25,977 nucleotides of DNA from Nitrospirota bacterium (lineage in GTDB: Bacteria; Nitrospirota; UBA9217), in assembly GCA_023229435.1 (NCBI GenBank), contig JALNZF010000035.1, positions 1-25,977 of the forward strand, in the 5' to 3' direction. Below are positions 15,536 to 23,459 of the stretch, one piece after another; the stretch's first letter is position 1, and the number at the start of each line of letters is the position of its first letter. Made by a program: the position numbers and the translations under genes. Under the pieces are notes generated by a model that searched no databases, was not told the DNA's origin, and worked only from the letters and a program-made list of their open reading frames with translations.

Positions 15536-17011
15536 CTTCTCCTTCTTCATCTGCGGGAACAGGATCACGTCCCGGATGGAGCTGGCTCCCGTAAGAAGCA
15601 TCACGAGGCGGTCGATACCGATGCCCTCGCCTGCGGCCGGCGGCATCCCGTACTCGAGGGCGCGAATGAAGTCTTCGTCCATCTGGTGGGCCTCTTCGTC
15701 CCCTGCCTCGCCTTCCAGAACCTGCTTCAGGAACCGCTCTTTCTGGTCGACCGGGTCGTTCAGTTCGGAGAAGGCGTTCGCCAGTTCCCTCCCGACGATG
15801 AAAAGCTCGAACCGCTCAACATAATCGGGATTGTCATCGCATTTCTTCGACAGCGGCGATATGTCCGTAGGATAGTCGGTGATAAAGGTGGGCTGAATGA
15901 GTTTGGGCTCAACAAGCGACTCGAAGACCTCGTTAAGGACCTTTCCCAAAGGTTCCCCGCCCGTCAGGTTCGCCCCGAGTTTTTTCGCGAACTTCCGGGT
16001 TTTCTCAGCATCGGCAAGGACCTCTTCGTGCACACCGGCCTCGCGAAGGGCATCCAGGTAGGTGATCCGCTTCCAGGGCGGCGAGAGATTGATCAGGTGG
16101 CCCTCGTATTCAACCTCGGTCGTGCCGAGGACCTCTTGTGCAATGGAGCTGATCATCTGCTCGGTCATGGTCATGAGGTCGCGGTAATCGGCATAGGCCG
16201 TATAGAACTCGAGCATGGTAAACTCGGGGTTGTGCCGTGTCGAGATGCCTTCATTCCTGAAATTGCGGTTGATCTCATATACTTTTTCAAATCCGCCTAC
16301 CAGCAGCCGCTTCAGGTACAGCTCCGGCGCGATGCGCAGGTAAAGGTCCATGTCCAGGGCGTTGTGGTGCGTCTTGAACGGTTTCGCGGTCGCCCCCCCG
16401 GGTATGGTCTGCATCATCGGGGTCTCGACCTCGATGTATCCGCGGGCATTCAGGTAGCCCCTGATCGCCTGGACGATCTTCGTGCGCAGCAGAAAAACTT
16501 TTCTGACATCGGGATTCACGATCAGGTCCAGATACCGCTGGCGATAGCGCAACTCAACGTCCGTCAGGCCATGCCATTTTTCGGGCAAGGGGCGGAGCGA
16601 TTTCGAGAGGAGCGTGAAGTCTTCGATGTCGATCGTAAGTTCATTGGTCTTGGTACGGAACAGAAACCCCTTCACTCCTATGAAATCGCCGATGTCGAGC
16701 TTTTTAAAAAAAGCATATTTGTCATCGCCGAGCGTGTTCTTTTGAAAATAGAACTGGATACGCCCCGATCCGTCCTGCAGATGCGCGAAACCTGCTTTGC
16801 CGAAGCTCCGCAGGGCGACGATCCGTCCTGCAAGAACGACGTCAACCCGCGATTTTTCAAGATCTTCCTTGCTTGTTTGTCCGTACTGGTCGCTGAGACC
16901 CTGTGCGGAAACAGACACGTCGAACCTTCCCGCATACGGACGAATGCCCATCGCGCTGATCTCATCACGCTTCTTAAAGCGCTGCTGAATCAACTCGTTG
17001 TAATCTTCCAT
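15533..17011 (-). CDS. lysS: Lysyl-tRNA synthetase, class II
   Basis: Charges tRNA-Lys in the cytoplasm. The 492-residue chain has the N-terminal OB-fold anticodon domain (about 55-140, VVLAGRIVALRSFGKAGFAHLQ in parts) and the class II core: motif 1 near YIEVETPMMQTIPGGA, motif 2 FRNEGISTRHNPEFTMLE, and motif 3 GEGIGIDRLVMLL close to the C-terminus. I start at ATG 17011 because GAAGGGG lies eight bases upstream; an upstream GTG at 17026 would overlap that site. A near-consensus promoter lies 39 bases upstream. It heads the minus-strand run that continues into the Lol and hem genes. Confidence 0.97.
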   Translation of the reverse strand: MEDYNELIQQRFKKRDEISAMGIRPYAGRFDVSVSAQGLSDQYGQTSKEDLEKSRVDVVLAGRIVALRSFGKAGFAHLQDGSGRIQFYFQKNTLGDDKYAFFKKLDIGDFIGVKGFLFRTKTNELTIDIEDFTLLSKSLRPLPEKWHGLTDVELRYRQRYLDLIVNPDVRKVFLLRTKIVQAIRGYLNARGYIEVETPMMQTIPGGATAKPFKTHHNALDMDLYLRIAPELYLKRLLVGGFEKVYEINRNFRNEGISTRHNPEFTMLEFYTAYADYRDLMTMTEQMISSIAQEVLGTTEVEYEGHLINLSPPWKRITYLDALREAGVHEEVLADAEKTRKFAKKLGANLTGGEPLGKVLNEVFESLVEPKLIQPTFITDYPTDISPLSKKCDDNPDYVERFELFIVGRELANAFSELNDPVDQKERFLKQVLEGEAGDEEAHQMDEDFIRALEYGMPPAAGEGIGIDRLVMLLTGASSIRDVILFPQMKKEK

Positions 17012-17049
17012 GAAAATCCCCTTCACAATAATGATAAGCTTAAGCGCCG

Positions 17050-17078
17050 ATTATACTGATTATACTCGGAATCGTCAA
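17050..17078 (-). promoter_or_regulatory. Sigma-70 promoter of lysS and probably the downstream run
   Basis: On the minus strand TTGACG (17073-17078) is followed by 17 bases and a perfect TATAAT (17050-17055). The start would be near 17043, giving a leader of about 32 bases to the lysS ATG. It is the only strong promoter I see for the lysS-lol-hem run; internal promoters are not excluded. Confidence 0.8.
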
Positions 17079-17276
17079 GGACAAACGAGCTTGACAGGCA
17101 GGCTGGATGAAGATTTCATCCAACAGGTCCCGGTAATCAGCGACACAACGTTATCGTTTCTCGAAGGTATCAACGTTATGTGTCCCGGTTTCTTTTCTAT
17201 CTGTTGACTTGTTACATCGTTATCAGTATATTGATAACGATGATTGAGCCAAGGGGGACTGGCCTAAAGGGTAAGC
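17079..17276. other. Gene-free region upstream of the XRE pseudogene
   Basis: About 200 bases between the lysS promoter and the first readable XRE codon, without a supported gene. It contains the palindrome at 17215-17242 and three CGTTAT words. The missing N-terminal half of the XRE gene would be expected near its right end, but I cannot read it there. Confidence 0.6.
17215..17242. promoter_or_regulatory. Perfect palindrome, candidate operator
   Basis: CATCGTTATCA and TGATAACGATG form an 11-base perfect inverted repeat around GTATAT. Related CAACGTTAT words occur just upstream (about 17147 and 17170). The cluster lies between the lysS promoter and the XRE pseudogene, where an XRE repressor's own operator would be expected. 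It could instead be a plain hairpin. Confidence 0.45.
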
Positions 17277-17545
17277 GTTCCCCAACAGACGATTGCCTTC
17301 TGGGATCAAAGTGAAGAGTTGCCGCGGTTAGATGTTCTGTCATAAATCGCCGAAGCGATGGGAATGAACGCCGAGGCGTTGCTTGCGCCGGATGAGAAGA
17401 TCGCGGTAAAGAGAAAGGGCGGCGGGCCGAATGGGAAAATGAAAAGGCTCTTTTGAGGGGCTTCAGGGCTGCCGAGAAGCCGGCAGGATAAAATCGCGGA
17501 GTTCCTACCGCATTCGTCAATCAGTACAGGCAAACTCGCTCGCCA
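17277..17545 (+). pseudogene. Decayed XRE-family helix-turn-helix regulator
   Basis: Reading in one frame from 17277 gives VPQQTIAFWDQSEELPRLDV then LS, a stop, IAEAMGMNAEALLAPDEK, a basic linker, GPNGKMKRLF, a second stop, and GLPRSRQDKIAEFL. After one frame shift near 17506 it continues AFVNQYRQ. This is the order of a small XRE regulator: recognition helix and following helices, the AEAL-LL segment, the basic GP.GK linker and the LPR..Q.KI tail. The stops replace residues where relatives have Lys and probably Glu. The N-terminal half of the HTH is not recognisable. The gene is therefore dead or badly damaged. It lies 50 bases before hicB in the same direction. Assignment is by pattern memory, without an alignment. 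Confidence 0.65.
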
Positions 17546-17594
17546 TAGCGGCGCGGTGATGATGTTGTCTATCCGTAAGAACAGGAGGTAATGC

Positions 17595-17921
17595 ATGCAA
17601 AGGCAACTTACAGCAATCATTGAGCGTGAAGGCAGCGGTTACGTATCTCTCTGTCCGGAAGTGGATATCGCAAGCCAGGGCGACTCTATTGAAGAGGCCC
17701 GCGATAACCTTCGAGAAGCAATCGAGCTTTTTTTCGAAACCGCCTCCGCTGAGGAAATCAAGCAACGCGTCCACAACGAGGTGTTCGTAACGCGCCTGGA
17801 GACTGAGCCAATTGGGGTCAAATCTCGTTTGTCGACAATTTTCGCTCTATTCTGTTCATCAGCGACCGAATCTTCCGATCTTTTTGAATCTTCTCACGGA
17901 GGCGTTTTCGTTCCTGACTGA
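17595..17921 (+). CDS. HicB-family antitoxin, 3' end overwritten by a transposase element
   Basis: The first 73 or so residues are a HicB/UPF0150-type fold: QRQLTAIIEREGSGYVSLCP, then DIASQGDSIEEARDNLREAI and a closing FVTRLE. HicB proteins neutralise HicA RNA-cutting toxins, and in this short subtype hicA normally follows hicB. Here the transposase element begins at about 17805, just after TRLE, so residues from about 71 on (IGVKSRLS and beyond) are read from the element's end and are not native. No hicA is visible on either side. The start has AGGAGG seven bases upstream and looks translatable. It is probably an orphan remnant. Confidence 0.75.
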   Translation: MQRQLTAIIEREGSGYVSLCPEVDIASQGDSIEEARDNLREAIELFFETASAEEIKQRVHNEVFVTRLETEPIGVKSRLSTIFALFCSSATESSDLFESSHGGVFVPD

Positions 17922-18868
17922 CCGTTCCGTAGTCAATCCCGAAGATCAGGCCGATCTCAGGGCCTTTCAACCCGCCTGTCCGGTACAGCAAGTCCATGAC
18001 AATCCTGCGCAGATCACCTTTTCCCTTACTGATAGCGTCTACATCCTTCCCCGTTTCTTGTTTTGTCGCAGTGAAAACCTCTTCTTGTGTTCGATGTCGG
18101 TGTATCTCTCTTACAGCGGGTCGCTCCCGGTCCTTCATCCCCTCGATATAGTTGTCTTTTACCCAGGCAATGAACGCTGCTCCTCCCAGGATGCTCTGAC
18201 CGATGATGCTTTCTTTTATCTCGGTGTCGCCGGCGATCTCAGCATAGATTCGCTTCTTGTATTCTTTTCTCGCTTTGACGGTATCGCCACCGTACTCTCC
18301 GAGGACCATTGCATAATCGACGTACCACTCCTTCGTTCTCCTGCTCAGAAACCCCGGGAGGCTGCTCCAGCGGTACCGAATAAGGTATTTTAACCTATCC
18401 TTCTCCGGAAGCTTTTTCATGGCTTTTATTTTGACGGGATTCAAATGGATATAGCGGGAGAGGACGGAAAGATACTCGTTTTTATCCACAAGGACGCTTT
18501 TGTAACGGCCTTGGTACAGGTGCCCTACGCGGTTATGCATTCTATTGTAATAACCGGTATAGGTAATATTGAACTTGCGCATGAATTCGGCAAGATTGCC
18601 TTTGGGGGTCTCCACAAGCAGATGGAAGTGGTTGGTCATGAGGACGTAACTGTAAAGCTTGACTGAGTAGATATGTATTGACTGGATGAGTATCTGAAGA
18701 AAGCGTTTTCGATCATCATCGTCCTTGAATATATCCTGTCGCTCGTTGCCCCGGCTCGTGACGTGGTACACTGCGCCGGGATATTGTATGCGAAGGGGAC
18801 GGGCCATGGCCAAACATATCAGAAAGAGGTGGTTTTGTCAACAAGTAAGATTTGACCCCAATAGGCTC
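17805..18868. mobile_element. RAYT/IS200-like single-gene element with terminal inverted repeats
   Basis: The ends carry a perfect 15-base inverted repeat, ATTGGGGTCAAATCT at 17811-17825 and its complement at 18848-18862. One mismatch outward and five more matching bases (GAGCC/GGCTC) extend it to 20 of 21 at 17805-17825 and 18848-18868. Further in, TTGT-GACAA is also shared by both ends. The transposase fills the interior and its stop codon lies inside the left repeat. No flanking direct duplication is evident, as expected for HUH transposition. The insertion separates hicB from whatever followed it. Confidence 0.8.
17818..18807 (-). CDS. REP-associated tyrosine transposase (Y1_Tnp, IS200-like)
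   Basis: A 329-residue single-strand DNA transposase. The N-terminus ARPLRIQYPGAVYHVTSRGN is typical of the family; the HUH metal site is NHFHLLVE (His60 and His62); the tyrosine-bearing region is in YTGYYNRMHNRVGHLYQGRY. The C-terminal part (about 255-310) holds a helix-turn-helix, GPEIGLIFGIDYGTVSQERK, as in RAYTs with a DnaA-like tail. The frame starts with a TTG at 18813, but the ATG at 18807 gives the conserved MARPL start. No ribosome site is clear. The gene is intact, so the element may still be active. RAYTs are linked to mobilising REP palindromes, several families of which occur in this window. Confidence 0.9.
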   Translation of the reverse strand: MARPLRIQYPGAVYHVTSRGNERQDIFKDDDDRKRFLQILIQSIHIYSVKLYSYVLMTNHFHLLVETPKGNLAEFMRKFNITYTGYYNRMHNRVGHLYQGRYKSVLVDKNEYLSVLSRYIHLNPVKIKAMKKLPEKDRLKYLIRYRWSSLPGFLSRRTKEWYVDYAMVLGEYGGDTVKARKEYKKRIYAEIAGDTEIKESIIGQSILGGAAFIAWVKDNYIEGMKDRERPAVREIHRHRTQEEVFTATKQETGKDVDAISKGKGDLRRIVMDLLYRTGGLKGPEIGLIFGIDYGTVSQERKRLREKIQKDRKIRSLMNRIERKLSTNEI

Positions 18869-18874
18869 TTATTA

Positions 18875-19369
18875 TTACTGAGCCTTGCCCTGTCGGGCTG
18901 CAATAAATTTCCCGAGAACTATACCAATAAATAGATATATTAATACATCAAAAAAGCTGGTGATCGTACCTCTAATAAAACTAATGCTAAATTGAATGCT
19001 TCCATCTGGCATTTGAAACTGGCTATATGGGAAAAAGCGCGTAACAATAGACGAGGCCGGTTTAAGCAGCAAACTGGCAACTCTCAAGAATGTCGAAACA
19101 ATAGAATTAAAGGAAAGCGCAGTATTTGTTGCAATGCTACTGACAAGAACCAAGAGTAATGTACCTAATATATTTATCACCAAACCTATCCGAGCCCACT
19201 TTAGCAAGTAGGACGCTTTTGGGTAATTTATATTTGGCCACAGCAGTAGCATAAACCCAAGCCAATAAAATAAAATAGATGGCAACCTGCCATTCGTCAA
19301 CGGCGCAGAAATAAAACCAATAATTATTACTATTATGCCTATAATGTTCCGTACTTTTAAAGTCATCAT
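18875..19369 (-). CDS. Small polytopic membrane protein overlapping rhs; candidate immunity protein
   Basis: 164 residues with no family I recognise. Hydrophobic helices are at about residues 7-25, 29-45, 60-80 and 138-157, with a basic C-terminus (KFIAARQGKAQ), so it is an inner-membrane protein with about four spans. Its ATG (19367-19369) overlaps the rhs stop TGA (19366-19368) as ATGA, implying translational coupling. It is strongly AT-rich (38% and lower GC in rows I counted), like the rhs tip and unlike the rhs core. Position and composition match cognate immunity genes of Rhs toxins, where membrane immunity proteins usually guard against membrane-active toxins. That role is inference. 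Confidence 0.7.
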   Translation of the reverse strand: MMTLKVRNIIGIIVIIIGFISAPLTNGRLPSILFYWLGFMLLLWPNINYPKASYLLKWARIGLVINILGTLLLVLVSSIATNTALSFNSIVSTFLRVASLLLKPASSIVTRFFPYSQFQMPDGSIQFSISFIRGTITSFFDVLIYLFIGIVLGKFIAARQGKAQ

Positions 19370-22300
19370 ATATCTCCGTAGATTGTCTGGATATCGCTTT
19401 TTTCACATTTCATAACCCATTCATGTTTAGTTGCATCACCTTGCCAATGAATTCCAGTTGTAGCAGACCCGATAACTTTATTATAATTATTATCGTATTC
19501 TGTCTTTGTAGAACCATCTTTTAAATAACATTTCTTCGTACAAGTATCGCAGCAAAGTTGTCTTTCAGTTACTGTTCTTGTTCTGTACCCATATTGAATC
19601 TTCTCCCAATGACATCCGCCGCTTAACCCTTCAATTATTACTGTCGTACCAGCGAATTTCCATTCCGGTGCACCAATCGCATGAAATGACCAATCGGATT
19701 TATTGTCGAACCAAGATATACATTTTTCAGCTAAACCAAACGGATCTTTCCCTCTGTTTGGGTTGTTTCTTACATACGCATATAAATTTATTCCGCTCGG
19801 CAAACCCATGGGGTCTGCCTCAATGTACCGCCCGATCACAGGATTATAATTACGCATGTAATTGTAATTCAACCCCGTCTCAGCATCGTAGTACTGCCCA
19901 GGGAATCTCAGGTTGTTCGTGATCGTTGATACGGTGACGGTCGCTTCACCGAAGGGTTTGTAGTCAGCGCTCCATTTTACTACCCCTGCACTGTCCGTCA
20001 TCACTTGCGGGGTACCTAAATGATCGTTGTGATAATAGTACGTATTCGTTCCCTCTATCTTCGCAAGCGGCTGTCCATTTAAGTATACATATTCCGCGGT
20101 AATATTTCCAGAATTATTTGACTCGGCAATGATCTGTCCGTTCAAGCCGTAATGGAATACTGTGATCGCTCCACTTACATTCTTCTTCACCCGCTGGCCA
20201 TTGCCGTTGTAGGTGTAGTATGCCGTCATCGAGCCGTCATTTACCTGGATCAACCGCTGATTCTGATTGTAAATGTATGTCCTCGCGGCCTGGCTTGTGG
20301 TGTTTCCGTTGTTGTCGTAGCCGAAGTTCAAGCCTCCTGCACCGGTAAGCTTGTTCGTGCCGGCAGTATACGTGTATACCGTTGAACCTTCCGTCTGCCT
20401 GTTCCCCACCCCGTCATACGTCCAGCCGAGGCTGCCCCAGATGCCGGATGAGATTGCAGTGGACAACCGGTCAAGCGCGTCGTAGTCGAATGTCTTGTTC
20501 TTTGAAGGTTCAAAAGTATTCTGGATGCTCTTGATATTGCCGTTTGCGTCGTAGAGATTGTAGGACAGGTTCATGGTGCCGGATGTCTGGATGTTGGTGA
20601 TCCGGTACTGATTGTCGTAACCGATCGTTCCCACGATGCCATTGCCGTACATCAGACCGGACATACCGCCGAAGGGTTTATAATTGATGCTCGTGGCGAG
20701 AGTTGCAGCGTTGTTTAACACGCTCACGGCCCGGTCGTTCGTGTAGTTGTAAGTGATCACGCGGCCTGAAGGATACGTCATCGTCTTTAGGTTGCCATTC
20801 TGATCGTAGGTGTATTGGGTGATATAGGTATGGCTGTCGATGACTTTGGTCTCTTTCGTTACCTGCCCTTTCGGAGAATATTCGTAGCTCGTCGTTCCGC
20901 TTGCGTCGGCCATAACGCAGAGCCTGCCCTTGCCGTTCACGCAGGTGTCGTAGGTGTAGTTAATGTCATAGTCAGATGTGAAGTCGATCTTCGTCAGCCG
21001 GTTTAGTGCATCATACTGGTACGAGGTCGTCACGAGCTTCGCATCCGTCTTACTTGTGAGGTTCCCGGCTGGATCGTAGTCGTAGATGGTCGTACCCGTG
21101 TCGGGCGAGATTACCTGATAAACCCTTCCTTTGTCGTCATACTTGTAGACAGTCGTATTGTTGTTTGCATCCCTAACAGAGGTGAGGTTGTTATTCGTAT
21201 CGTAGCCGTAAATGGTATTTACAGTCCCGGGCTGACTGGCCAAGATCAGCCTGTTCAGGGGATCATACGTGTAGGTGGTGAGTTCAGAATTCGGAGTTCG
21301 AAGTGAAGTTCTATTGCCCCGGGAATCGTATCCGTACTGGGTGTATGAGCTATCGGGATTTACTATCAACGAAAGCCGGTTTAACGCATCATACTGATAG
21401 CTGAGAAACTTATTGCTCGCGTCATTGATCAGCTCCGTAAGTTTGTTCCCCTCTGAATCATAGGTGTAATAGATGCCGTTTCCGTTTCCGAGACTGTCCT
21501 TGATGAACCGAAGGTTGCCCATGTCGTCATAATCGTAATCTATGACATTTCCTTCCGGCAGAACAATATAGTCAAGTTTGTTCGCCCCACCGCCGCAGGA
21601 CTGGCAGCCACCAGCTACATAGAAATACTTCGTTTCAGCATCGTTCCCTGCCTTGATGCTCGCGACCCTGCCGTTTTCGTCATAGGTGTAGGTGGTAGCA
21701 TTCCCGTTCGGATCGGTCACGGTCTGGGGGTTGCCGAGGCTGTCGTGGTTTGCATAGATCGTCGTCAAATTGGTCGGCTGGGTAATGGAGGTAAGGTAAC
21801 CGGTTGTGGGGGCATAGGTATAGATCGTCTTGTCCAAGTCGCCATCCCTTGGGCCATCGATTGATTCGAGCTTACCATTCGGGTAGTACGTATAGGTAGT
21901 TACATAGGTGTACTGCGTTCCGTTGCCGAGCAGACCTTGTTCCGTGGTGGTTAATAGATTTCCGTTGGTTTCGTCATACGTATTCGTGATGACCCGGACC
22001 TGCGCGGGATTGACTACGCTCAGCACGGTTTCGGTCAGGACACCGTTGAACACGGGATGATACGTATAGGTGGTCGTCTTTTCTATTGCCGTGCCCTGGG
22101 CTTCGGTTCTGGTGAGCACGTTGCCCTTAGCGTCATAGCCATATGCCGTGGTTGTGGTGATGCCCGTTGCTATGTCCGTGTATCCCTCTTCTAGTATCCA
22201 GGTGGTACTGTTGTCGCGGATATAAGTGGTGATGTTGCCATTGGTGTCCGTGACCTTGACCGCCATCCCGTTTGTGTCGAACTCCACTGTGCGCGTCCGG

Positions 22301-23325
22301 GTGTTCAGAAGATTGTTCGTGCTGTCCATGACCAGTGTGGTCATCGTGGTTTTCTGATACGGGATGATGTAGGTAAAGTCGATCTCGCCGGTGCCGTGGG
22401 TCTGTTTGGTTACCCGGCCCGTAGTATCATAGGTGTTTTCGTACGCGCCCTGCCCTTCGTCTATGCTGGTCAGGAGGTGCCGCCTGTTGTTTGGATCGGT
22501 ATATCCATATATGGAATTGCCGTTGGGGCCGGAAACCGACGTAAGGTTGCCGATGCTGTCATGGCCGTAAGAGACGGTCCTAATGCCATCAGTGATGTCG
22601 GTAAGTCTGCCGGTACCGCCATCGTAGTGAAGATCGACGTATTTTCCGGTGGCATTGTCTGAGGCATCTTTTTCTTCGATCTTGCTCAAGTGATAGTCAT
22701 ACGCTACGATGAGGGATGTGCTCTGATCTATGTTGAACGGCAGTAGGCCGTAGAGAAAGTCCCTTGTGTCCGCCTGGTAGGTGAAGACGAGGGAATTGCC
22801 TTTTGCGTCCGCCATGCGCAGGAGACGGCCCCTGGTGTCGTAGGTGTCCTTGTCGCCGTTTTTGTCGGTGTAGGTATGGGTGCCGTCGGCATTCTGAACA
22901 AGGGCGCCCGTGTCTCCTGTTTGACCGATATAACCTGATGGAGACATCCAAGTGAAGCGCTTTTTGCCGCCGCAATCACGACGGACGGTGACGGAGTTGT
23001 CCGGGTAGGTGTAGAGCCGTTTGTCGTAGTTTATGGCCCAACCGTAGCCCAGCGGGCTATCGTAGGAGATCCGGCTGTTGTAGCTTCGGGTGATAGTAAT
23101 GGGGAACAGGTTCCCGAGGGTGAGGTCCGTGCTCGGGGCATAGGTCTCCATGCCCGACAGCAGGCTGATGGGCTTGCCGCCATAGGCGAGACTGTTGCCG
23201 CTCCTGTTGCCTGTCTGGCAAATGATGTCCGGAGGGCTATCTAAATCTTCGTATCCTGCATAGGCAACGGATGTGAGCAGGATGAAGAGCATGGGAATCA
23301 GCAATCTATTTACTCCGCGATACAT
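19366..23325 (-). CDS. Sec-exported Rhs/YD-repeat protein with variable C-terminal tip
   Basis: A 1319-residue protein. The signal peptide ends near SVAYA-GYED. Residues 35-135 form the N-terminal Rhs entry module (LTLGNLFPITITRSYNS, GYGWAINYD). From about 150 to 1100 there are many YD repeats (YDxxGN/GR), with an inserted GGCQSCGGGANKLDY motif. The Rhs core then follows: YYHNDHLGTPQVM, KPFGEATV, GQYYDAETGLNYN, IGRYIEADPMGL, ending at DPFGL (19732-19746). The last 121 residues (19369-19731) are a Cys- and Trp-containing tip (ERQLCCDTCTKKCYLKD) I cannot assign. Rhs shells encapsulate a C-terminal toxin; export here would be Sec-based, not through VgrG/PAAR. The ribosome site is AGGAGG. Confidence 0.9.
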   Translation of the reverse strand: MYRGVNRLLIPMLFILLTSVAYAGYEDLDSPPDIICQTGNRSGNSLAYGGKPISLLSGMETYAPSTDLTLGNLFPITITRSYNSRISYDSPLGYGWAINYDKRLYTYPDNSVTVRRDCGGKKRFTWMSPSGYIGQTGDTGALVQNADGTHTYTDKNGDKDTYDTRGRLLRMADAKGNSLVFTYQADTRDFLYGLLPFNIDQSTSLIVAYDYHLSKIEEKDASDNATGKYVDLHYDGGTGRLTDITDGIRTVSYGHDSIGNLTSVSGPNGNSIYGYTDPNNRRHLLTSIDEGQGAYENTYDTTGRVTKQTHGTGEIDFTYIIPYQKTTMTTLVMDSTNNLLNTRTRTVEFDTNGMAVKVTDTNGNITTYIRDNSTTWILEEGYTDIATGITTTTAYGYDAKGNVLTRTEAQGTAIEKTTTYTYHPVFNGVLTETVLSVVNPAQVRVITNTYDETNGNLLTTTEQGLLGNGTQYTYVTTYTYYPNGKLESIDGPRDGDLDKTIYTYAPTTGYLTSITQPTNLTTIYANHDSLGNPQTVTDPNGNATTYTYDENGRVASIKAGNDAETKYFYVAGGCQSCGGGANKLDYIVLPEGNVIDYDYDDMGNLRFIKDSLGNGNGIYYTYDSEGNKLTELINDASNKFLSYQYDALNRLSLIVNPDSSYTQYGYDSRGNRTSLRTPNSELTTYTYDPLNRLILASQPGTVNTIYGYDTNNNLTSVRDANNNTTVYKYDDKGRVYQVISPDTGTTIYDYDPAGNLTSKTDAKLVTTSYQYDALNRLTKIDFTSDYDINYTYDTCVNGKGRLCVMADASGTTSYEYSPKGQVTKETKVIDSHTYITQYTYDQNGNLKTMTYPSGRVITYNYTNDRAVSVLNNAATLATSINYKPFGGMSGLMYGNGIVGTIGYDNQYRITNIQTSGTMNLSYNLYDANGNIKSIQNTFEPSKNKTFDYDALDRLSTAISSGIWGSLGWTYDGVGNRQTEGSTVYTYTAGTNKLTGAGGLNFGYDNNGNTTSQAARTYIYNQNQRLIQVNDGSMTAYYTYNGNGQRVKKNVSGAITVFHYGLNGQIIAESNNSGNITAEYVYLNGQPLAKIEGTNTYYYHNDHLGTPQVMTDSAGVVKWSADYKPFGEATVTVSTITNNLRFPGQYYDAETGLNYNYMRNYNPVIGRYIEADPMGLPSGINLYAYVRNNPNRGKDPFGLAEKCISWFDNKSDWSFHAIGAPEWKFAGTTVIIEGLSGGCHWEKIQYGYRTRTVTERQLCCDTCTKKCYLKDGSTKTEYDNNYNKVIGSATTGIHWQGDATKHEWVMKCEKSDIQTIYGDI

Positions 23326-23459
23326 GAAAACCTCCTGATAGTTTGAAAAGCCATAATTTCGGCGTAATCATGATGATTCGATTACAATACAATACGCGGT
23401 GAGTGTTCCTTTTTGATTGTCATTCATCGCGGAATTGTCCCACGTCATAGGTTCTACTG

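Noticed and set aside
17457..17459. In-frame TGA in the XRE remnant read as selenocysteine
   Set aside because: A second stop (TAA) and a frame shift damage the same gene, so decay is the better explanation.
17812..18393. Plus-strand frame of 193 codons in the transposase element
   Set aside because: Antisense to the transposase, whose HUH motif and C-terminal helix-turn-helix fix the coding strand.
19750..22900. Regularly spaced similar words that suggested a CRISPR array or satellite
   Set aside because: They are the DNA of degenerate YD repeats in the Rhs protein; spacing and wording vary and the frame is open throughout.
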